From positions 79,894,484 to 79,958,483 of the forward strand of contig NC_135716.1 of NCBI RefSeq assembly GCF_964656455.1: 64,000 nucleotides of DNA. Reading direction: 5' to 3'. A program made the translations under genes and the position numbers. Below, one piece after another: positions 57,361 through 64,000 of the stretch; within the stretch, counting starts at the first letter, position 1, and each line of letters opens with the position of its first letter. This DNA comes from Halichoerus grypus. Taxonomy: Eukaryota > Chordata > Mammalia > Carnivora > Phocidae. Below the pieces are notes generated by a model. That model had not been told where the DNA came from, ran no database searches, and saw nothing but the letters and a program-made list of their open reading frames with translations.

Positions 57361-58689
57361 AGATCTTAGCTATATCAGAAACTTGTCAAAGTCTTTTCCT
57401 TGAAAATAAAGCACTTTCATAGGCATACTTTTCATCAAAGCATTAGAGTAAAACAGTAAGTGTCAGCAAATGGCGAAGGACTTAAAATTGGTTATGGTTA
57501 AAGACATGATGAGAGTTTGTTGTAAAGCAACTGACAAGGGAATTTATTTCTGTGACATGCACTTTAAATTTATGAATAATAACATTATACCAAGATATAT
57601 CAGATTTTTTGGAATTTTACATAAACAAACTCTAAAAAAAAGTTTATCATTACCTCTTATTTGACAGTGTTTCCTATGAAATTTCACATATACAAAAATT
57701 ACATAAAAAATTACATATTTGTTGAAAACTGCTCTTTTAATCAAGACTCAGTTCCTTGAGTAATCAAAGACCTGATAAAAACAAAACACAGAATCTTTGT
57801 TTTCTAGGCACATTACATCAAAGGTAAAATCAGACCAAAACAAAACAAAAGCTTCTTTTTTTTTTTTAACTAGCAAGCTGTTAATCAAAGACCACTTTGT
57901 TCTTTTAACAGAGAGAGAACCAAGTTCTAAATTTGCACCAGTATACTTTTGGTATTAAAATTCTTTTCTTTGTTTCTTTTTTTTTTCCTTTTTAACTCTG
58001 TGGGCAGTGTTTTGGTTATCTCTTAGAGTGTTTAAGACAGGGCAAGATTTACAACTTTAAAGGATGGTGAAAGAAGTCAAGTTTTCTCCTAGGAGCTTTG
58101 AGGTCATTGCTATTTAAAATTTTCTTTTGTAGTAGGGGTCAGACAGCATGAAACATTTGTCCAGTTCTTCATCACAACATTCTCTTTGCTTTCCTCATTT
58201 TTCCAGGGACTCCATAGCTTAGCGTCTCAGTCAGGTTTTGTTACAAGTGCTCAGACCTTAATCTGAGGCAGCTTTTGCCCTCTTAGCTTTGCAAAATACC
58301 ACGCTAAAATACCACCTCTCCCACCTTGTTTGTTAGCCCCAAAGCCAGCAGAGTAGTGGACAACCTTGTCTAACCTCGGCTCCTCCAACTCTCTAACCTG
58401 AGCTTCAGCCTCTAGTTGAGCATCAAGGGCCAGTGGAACTGCCCACGGGAGAGGCCAGCTCATTGTGTCAGATGTGCTTTTCTCTTCTTCACCACAGTGT
58501 GCTGTGTGCAGCTCCTTCTACAAGTGCATTAGGCCATCTGACATTTTCAGGGCATCCCTGTATTCACAGAACAGTTCACATACGGGCCACCCCTCCCCAC
58601 ATAGAGGTCACTGCCAAATCAAGAATTGAATTCCCCATGGATACCTCTTTCCCAAGATCCATTTCTTCTGTCTCCTGGCTGGCTTGTCA
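57361..58689 (-). pseudogene. ERV 5' internal region, unrecognised, gag expected
   Basis: Between the RT palm and the 5' LTR there are only about 1.3 kb where gag, protease and the first half of RT (over 2.5 kb) would be expected. 57,361-58,140 is AT-rich and resembles nothing. The open frame at 58,251-58,463 (LDAQLEAEAQVRELEEPRLDK) is charged and helical and could be a gag or leader piece, but that is inference only. No primer-binding site was identified. Confidence 0.4.
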
Positions 58690-59210
58690 ATTGTTGATTC
58701 ACAAGCTTCTCAGGAGTTTCCCAGGTGTAATCTGAAAATAACCCTAGTATGCAGGGCAGGGACAGACTGAAGAAAGAGGCAGGCCACTCCAGGTTGGTAG
58801 GAGGCAGTTTTAATGAGCAAAGGGAACTTACATATGAAGCTTGTCTTGGACGGCTGCAAGATGAATAGATGTCTGCACCTGCTGGCCAAATCTTAAAAGT
58901 TTGTATGGTCTTAACTGGGCTCAGTGAGGTATACTGTTCAGATGGCCTCAACACCACATCACTATATCAAGGCTGTGTCCTTGGGGCAGTTTCTGTGCTG
59001 GAAAGGCAAATGGAAAGCAAATTCCAAGGATGGTAGAAGGGTGGGGAGCCTCCAGATTGCCCAGGGTCCAGCTCATGGATCAACCAGCAGTCACGTCCTG
59101 TCAATGACCTCCCCAGTAGACTGTCATCTGCACCAGCTCTTAATAAATCTCCTCACCCTTGGTGTCATTGGTGGCCATGAGGGGGCCCATACTTCCAACA
59201 CCCTTCAACA
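58690..59210 (-). mobile_element. ERV 5' LTR
   Basis: In the retroviral direction it begins TGTTGAAGGGTGTTGG at 59,210 and ends near 58,690. It matches the 3' LTR with point changes and indels throughout, so the insertion is old. The plus-strand word aataaat at 59,149-59,155 is in the opposite direction to the retrovirus and is not its poly(A) signal. Confidence 0.75.
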
Positions 59211-59935
59211 GTAACAAAGGGGCTCTCGCCACTGGCTGCTGTCAGTTGAGGCCAGGTGGAGATTCAGGACTGTGGACCCACTGTGCAGTAACAAGGAGCT
59301 CTTCTCCTCCCAAGTGTCAAAAAATCTAGTGGACAGCCTGGATTCCCACATATACCTGGCAATGATGAGGTAGTGCCATACTACCACCCCTTGGAATGGT
59401 GTCAGAGGAGTTTGCTAAAAAAACATAAGATCTAAATAAGATCCAGAATCATATAATGTAATACTCAAAATGTCCAGGGTTCAAATGAAAATCACTTGTC
59501 ATGCCAAGAACCAGGAAGATCCCAAACTGAATGAGAAAATTAAAAAAAAAAAAAAAGTCAATAAATGCCAATGCTGAGATGAAACAAATGTTGAAATTAT
59601 CTGACAAGGATCTCAAAGCAGTCATTATAAAAATGCTTCAATGAGCAATTTACAAACATGCTTGAAACAAATTTAAAAAAGAAAAACATAGTCTCAGCAA
59701 AAATAGAAGATACAAAGAAGTATCAAATGAAAATTTTAGAACTGAAAGTTACAATAAGCAAAATTAAAAGCTCAAATTTGAGCTCAACAGTGGGATGAGG
59801 GGGACAGAAGAAAGCATCAGTAAACTTGAAGATAGAACAGTAGAAACTACTCTTCATGAACAACAGAGAGAGAATAGAATAAAAAAATGGGCAGAATCTC
59901 AAGGTTCCGTTGAACTATAACAAAAGATCTAACAT
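59211..59935 (+). mobile_element. Old L1 5' UTR end and ORF1 start (right half)
   Basis: Directly after the 5' LTR, 59,211-59,400 reads like an old L1 5' UTR (gtcagttgaggccaggtgga; ttcccacatatacctggcaa). 59,440-59,935 is ORF1-like, with aagaaccaggaagatcccaa, gacaaggatctcaaagcagt and a coiled-coil part (SISKLEDRTVETT near 59,815-59,855). All frames are broken. Confidence 0.65.
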
Positions 59936-60039
59936 TTGGCTCATTTGAGAGGAGGAAGGTGCAATAGGCTTTCCATCTCTTGAGTTTTCTAAATGATGAT
60001 TGATAATTGAAGCAAAAATTAGCACCACACACTTATCAA

Positions 60040-60720
60040 AGCAACTAAAATAACAAAAAACTGACGACATCAAATTTTGGAGAGGATGTAGAAAAACTGA
60101 ATCACTCATGCATTATTTGGGGAAATGTAAAATGGTACAGACACTCTGAAAACAGTTTTTCAGTTTCTTATAAAACCAAACAGCTACCATATGACCCAGC
60201 AATTACACTTGAGCACTTATTCTAGAGAAATGAAAAGTCATGTTCACATAAAACACATGTACACCAATGTTTTTTGCAGGTTTGTTTATAATAATCCTAC
60301 CTGGAAAGATGCCCTTCAATGAGTGAATGATGAGACAAACTGGTACATTTATAGCCTGGAACACTACTCAGCAATAAAAGAAATGAGCTTTTGACACATG
60401 CATGCAGCAACTTGGACGAATCTCAAAGCAATGATGCTGAATGAAAAAACAGACAAATAAACAAACACCCAATCCCAAAAGTTTATATCGCATATATACT
60501 GTATTATTCCATTTATATATAATTCTCTAAATGACAGAATTATAGAGGTGGAAATAGGTTAGTGGTTGCCAGGGGTTAAGGATGGTGGAGAGGGAGAGGT
60601 ATAGGTAGCGGAGGGATGGAAATTCTTGGTGATGGAATAGTTCTGTATCCTTGATTGTGGAGGTGTTACACAAATCTACATGTGATAAAATGGCATAGGA
60701 CTATAAACACACCTTATATC
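60040..60720 (+). mobile_element. Old LINE-1 ORF2 C-terminus and 3' UTR
   Basis: ttggagaggatgtagaaaaa, ccatatgacccagcaattac (60,188-60,207) and gaacactactcagcaataaa (60,359-60,378), then ggttagtggttgccaggggt (60,557-60,576), are diagnostic of an old L1 C-terminus and 3' UTR. It follows the ORF1-like piece after only about 100 bases, so most of ORF2 is absent. Confidence 0.85.
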
Positions 60721-60749
60721 AATATTGAATTCCTTATTTTAATATTGTT

Positions 60750-60930
60750 GCATAAAAATTTAATTTGTTTATTTAACAGAGAGAAAGAGAGAGCACAAGC
60801 AAGGGGAGCAGCAGAGGGAGAGGGAGAAGCAGGTCCCTGCTCAGCAGGGAGGCCGACGCAGGGCTCAATCCCGGGACCCTGGATCATGACCTGAGCCGAA
60901 AGCAGACACTTAATGGACTGAGCCACCCAA
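60750..60930 (-). mobile_element. Carnivore SINE, truncated head
   Basis: The minus-strand body is normal (gatccagggtcccgggattg), but the head stops at ccacccaag, losing about 9 bases of ggggcacct. No target-site duplication is visible. Confidence 0.88.
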
Positions 60931-60934
60931 GAAA

Positions 60935-62225
60935 GGAAATTATTAGAAATTTTTAAACTTTGTATGAACACTTTCCAATAAAAGTAAATGCTTTACCTAT
61001 CAATTTCCTGTAATTGTTATAAAATTTTATTCCATTTTTAGGAACTATTGGGTGAGCATAGTATATTTTAGAAATTATACTTTTGGGAAAAATACAAAAC
61101 AATTAGAATTTTTAAAAAGAAGATCATTCTTAAAATACAAAATACATTGTATTAAACCTCATGCAAAAAAATAAAATAAAACCTCAGGCAATAAGAAAAC
61201 TCATGAGTATATGTTCTCATTTTTTTTCTTCTTTAAAGCTATTTTAAATATTACTGTTGTTCTACTTTCTTAAAGTTTAAAGCCTCAGTGGTTATTTTTA
61301 ACTTCAGCATACTAGTCATTCTTCCCTTCTACCATTCCACAATCTGGAAACTTCTTTAGCAGGCATTTAGTAGACTCATTCCCTCAGCTCTGCAGGAGAA
61401 CAAGTGTGAATTCCAGCTTGCCCAAGAGTCACAGATAGCATGTTCTCCTGAACTCGTATGAAGTAAGAATTTGGGAGACTGGAGTCTAGTTGAGTACCTG
61501 TCATATGCCAAACAGAAATAAATAATCACTGAATGAATACAACAAATATTGCCACTGAAATGTGCTTAGCAAAGTCAGCACACATCTCCACTGTAGGTAA
61601 TCTTCTTAATCTACAATGATATAATTCATGTTCATGCTATTTTTGAAAATTAAGTGACTTTATAAGCCCGTTTTCTATATTTATTTTGACAGCCATAGTA
61701 CTATCACAGAATCACAGAAAAAAAATTAAAATCAGATAAGCACCATAGGTGTTTTATGTGATAGATATGCAATGGAGATAAAGAAAAATTATCATTCTTT
61801 TAGACTGTACTTATCTCTGACATAGGTAATAAGTGACTTAAGAACTGAAAAACAAGAAGTACATTTTAATTAAAAAATTAGCAGTTTTTGAAAAAAATAA
61901 AAAAGAACACAAGAATTAGTTTTCTGTCATTAATATTTGAAGATGTATAAGGAAACTACCTACAAAAGTAAAAAATTCTTCCAAATTCCAATCTTTCTTT
62001 CTACAATCTTTGAAGTCTACTGATTATGCATATTCACCCCTAACCCTTTGTCACTTGAAATGACCTCTATATTATGTGATTTTGTTTCAAGAATTACTCA
62101 CATGCTCTCTCAGGCCAATTTGAGCTTTTCACATCTAAAATTACAACCACAGCAAACTATAGGCTTGTTTCCCAAGTTTGGGGAGAGGGACAGTTGCAGT
62201 TTTTGCCAGCTTAACAAAGCCTTCT
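60935..62225. other. No gene seen; unique AT-rich sequence
   Basis: No supported coding sequence or repeat. The open frame at 62,048-62,326 has no domain and overlaps the MER5-like fossil. Confidence 0.5.
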
Positions 62226-62227
62226 AC

Positions 62228-62390
62228 ATATCAGATACAATTTACCGGGAGCCCTTATTAAAGAATGAGATTCCTAGGCCTCAGCTCAAGACCATTGATT
62301 TAGGATTTCTGGAGATGGAGCTTTGATATCTGTATTTTATCAAACTCCACACATGGTTCTTAGGCACATTGAGTTTTGAGAACTGCAGGG
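62228..62390 (+). mobile_element. MER5-like DNA transposon fossil (hAT-Charlie group)
   Basis: aaagaatgagattcctaggc, ctggagatggagctttgata and the right end cattgagttttgagaactgc (62,368-62,387) fit MER5-type elements. The left terminus is lost. Confidence 0.65.
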
Positions 62391-63950
62391 CTGCACCTTT
62401 GCTAAAACAAGCATCTTCCTCTCTAGGCAACAATCAAGGCTCTTACAGAGTTGTTACACTGTTGTAATATGCCTCCCTCCATTCTCCCTGTTCCTGTCAT
62501 TTTAATTACTTAGCATTAGAGAAGTTATTATTGCCATTTGAAGAAACACAAAGTGCTTCACCCAAGCATTGTAAATAATGAATTAGAATAATTAGCTAGA
62601 GAGAGGTTTGACTTGAAATTTAATATTTTCTGGAATTTTGAAAGGACAAGGAGTATGGAATAGTGTTAAAAGGTGGTTTTCAAAAGGAAAATACTTGTTG
62701 GTTGAATTGGAATTAATTGGTCAGTTACAGATTGGTTAAACTTTTCAAGATACGTGTGAGAAAAATTAATTCACCTTCACATTTCCCCAAATTTCTATTC
62801 CAGTCCTACCCTGCTGCTTTGAATGAAGCCTGCTTTGCTTTCAGTTTGGGACCCTGCTTCTGGAGTCCAGAATGCTGGGCAGATTGAGCTCCTATATTTG
62901 CCATCGAGCGGACTCAAATGAGCTCCTACCTCAGGGACCACAGAGAATGTCAGCCAGACATAAGGAAGCTAGAAGGATGCTTTCTGCACAATAGAAGGAA
63001 TAATAGGGTGTCCTTCCAGAATATTAAGTAGTATCAGCAGTAATAGGAAATAAATGGATATGTGAAATCCATCTAGGATGACTAAGAAAAAGTAACATTA
63101 TCAGTTTACTTTATGAGCTTTGTCTGTCTTCTCTCTTCATGGTAAAATTCAGCTTGAAATTTAAAGATGGATAGTTCTCTAAATGTGTTTTTTAAGATTG
63201 CATAAATATTTTCAAAGGTAGTTTATTTGAAAATAAAACATTGGTCACTCTTCCTTGCAAAGGAATTTCAAAATCCCAACCTTTGTAGTCAGTTGACATA
63301 TAAATAATAGTTCCATTAACTGTTCATTCATTGATTTGAAAATCTCTGCTAGGCATGTAAAAAGGATAAAATATTTATGAAGCTTACATTCCAGTTGGCT
63401 GTTAATCAAATAATTAGTATAATGCAAATGATTTAATGTAGTTTGGGTTTACAACCTGGACCCAAATAAATTTCAATCTATCTAATTAAAAATGATGAAG
63501 CAAAACTTTTATATCTGACCTATTTAGATAAAACTATAACTAAAAAATACAAATCATTTTTCCTGACTAGCTGAAATACATATTTGGTTAAAAAGAATTT
63601 AATTAAAATGTACTAAAAGGTTGAAAGAAAGTTATTTGAAGCACATATTAGAATCACATACTTTTCTCCCCCTCTACCTTTTGGAAACCAGATAATTATA
63701 CTGTAACAGGAGAATATTTTTCAGACACCCAAACTGAAATACACTCTTTCTAAACTATTGAGGAAGGAGAGTAACTATGTAGCATTCTCTTTCACTAGTT
63801 TATTTTTTATTTTTTTGGTTTTGTTTTGTTTTTATAAGATTTTTTTTAAATGAAACTCGAAAAGAATCTTTAAAATAATGGCAATATTTTTATCCATTTG
63901 GTATGAGAGGTGGGGAAAAAATGACCAGATAAAACTTACCTGGTAGTTTA
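62391..63950. other. No gene seen; unique sequence
   Basis: AT-rich DNA with no supported open frame. The 60-codon frame at 63,245-63,427 has no domain. Confidence 0.5.
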
Positions 63951-64000
63951 GAAAATTATTATTATTATTATTATTGCGGGGGGGGACTGGAGCCGCTCAT
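63951..64000. repeat. (ATT)n microsatellite and G run at the window end
   Basis: Seven or so ATT units, then gcggggggggactggagccg. The switch from pure AT to a G9 run and GC-rich sequence is abrupt. Confidence 0.85.

Noticed and set aside
59149..59155. AATAAA-like word in the ERV 5' LTR taken as a poly(A) signal
   Set aside because: It is on the plus strand while the retrovirus is on the minus strand.
1..64000. A previously undescribed gene system (defence, biosynthetic or toxin-type cluster)
   Set aside because: No set of co-oriented genes exists; all recognisable coding sequence is from LINE-1 or retroviruses.

Overview
The window is mammalian nuclear DNA from a carnivoran, most likely an arctoid caniform (bear, seal or mustelid side rather than dog). 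The basis is about 20 copies of a tRNA-derived SINE whose head reads like ggcacctgggtggctcag and whose 3' end is a pyrimidine-rich block followed by (TAAA)n and AATCTTTAAA, together with many copies of an L1 whose 3' end reads atgatgtaatgtatggtg. The subfamily reading is from memory, without a library search.

I find no host protein-coding exon, no functional RNA gene and no bacterial-type feature. Every long open frame I examined is explained by LINE-1, by retroviral remnants or by chance. The window looks like intergenic or intronic sequence.

Layout: 1-3,800 is a carnivore L1 (ORF2 reverse transcriptase onwards) with a second L1 of the same family inserted in its last bases. An older L1 tail follows to 4,470. 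4,470-9,290 is mostly unique DNA with a MER5-like fossil, a CA repeat and a tiny L1 tail insertion. 9,290-12,060 holds three SINEs, an old L1 piece, a GATA microsatellite and an unclassified repeat. 12,480-14,440 is antisense to an old L1 ORF1 and its 5' region. 16,030-17,795 is an antisense L1 ORF2. 17,800-22,100 has SINEs, L1 tails and an L2 fossil. 22,430-26,930 is an old L1 on the plus strand with ORF1 and ORF2, and 26,945-29,000 an old L1 on the minus strand. 29,000-36,060 is dense in young insertions with clear target-site duplications, plus a MaLR LTR. 36,100-39,770 is an antisense L1 with nearly all of ORF2. 39,770-48,200 is mostly unique, with L2, MIR and MLT1-like fossils, L1 tails, microsatellites and AT-rich unique stretches that may be conserved non-coding DNA. 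48,330-52,290 holds retroviral pol debris and a probable solo LTR. 54,280-59,210 is a degraded endogenous retrovirus on the minus strand with recognisable LTRs, pol and env pieces; it lies inside an old L1. 60,935-64,000 is mostly unique with one MER5-like fossil.

The window is a record of successive retrotransposition rather than an operating gene set. The best-supported observations are nested insertions (L1 in L1, L1 in SINE, SINE in L1, SINE in LTR, ERV in L1), insertions bounded by 10-19 bp target-site duplications, and specific inactivating changes in reverse transcriptase and integrase motifs.
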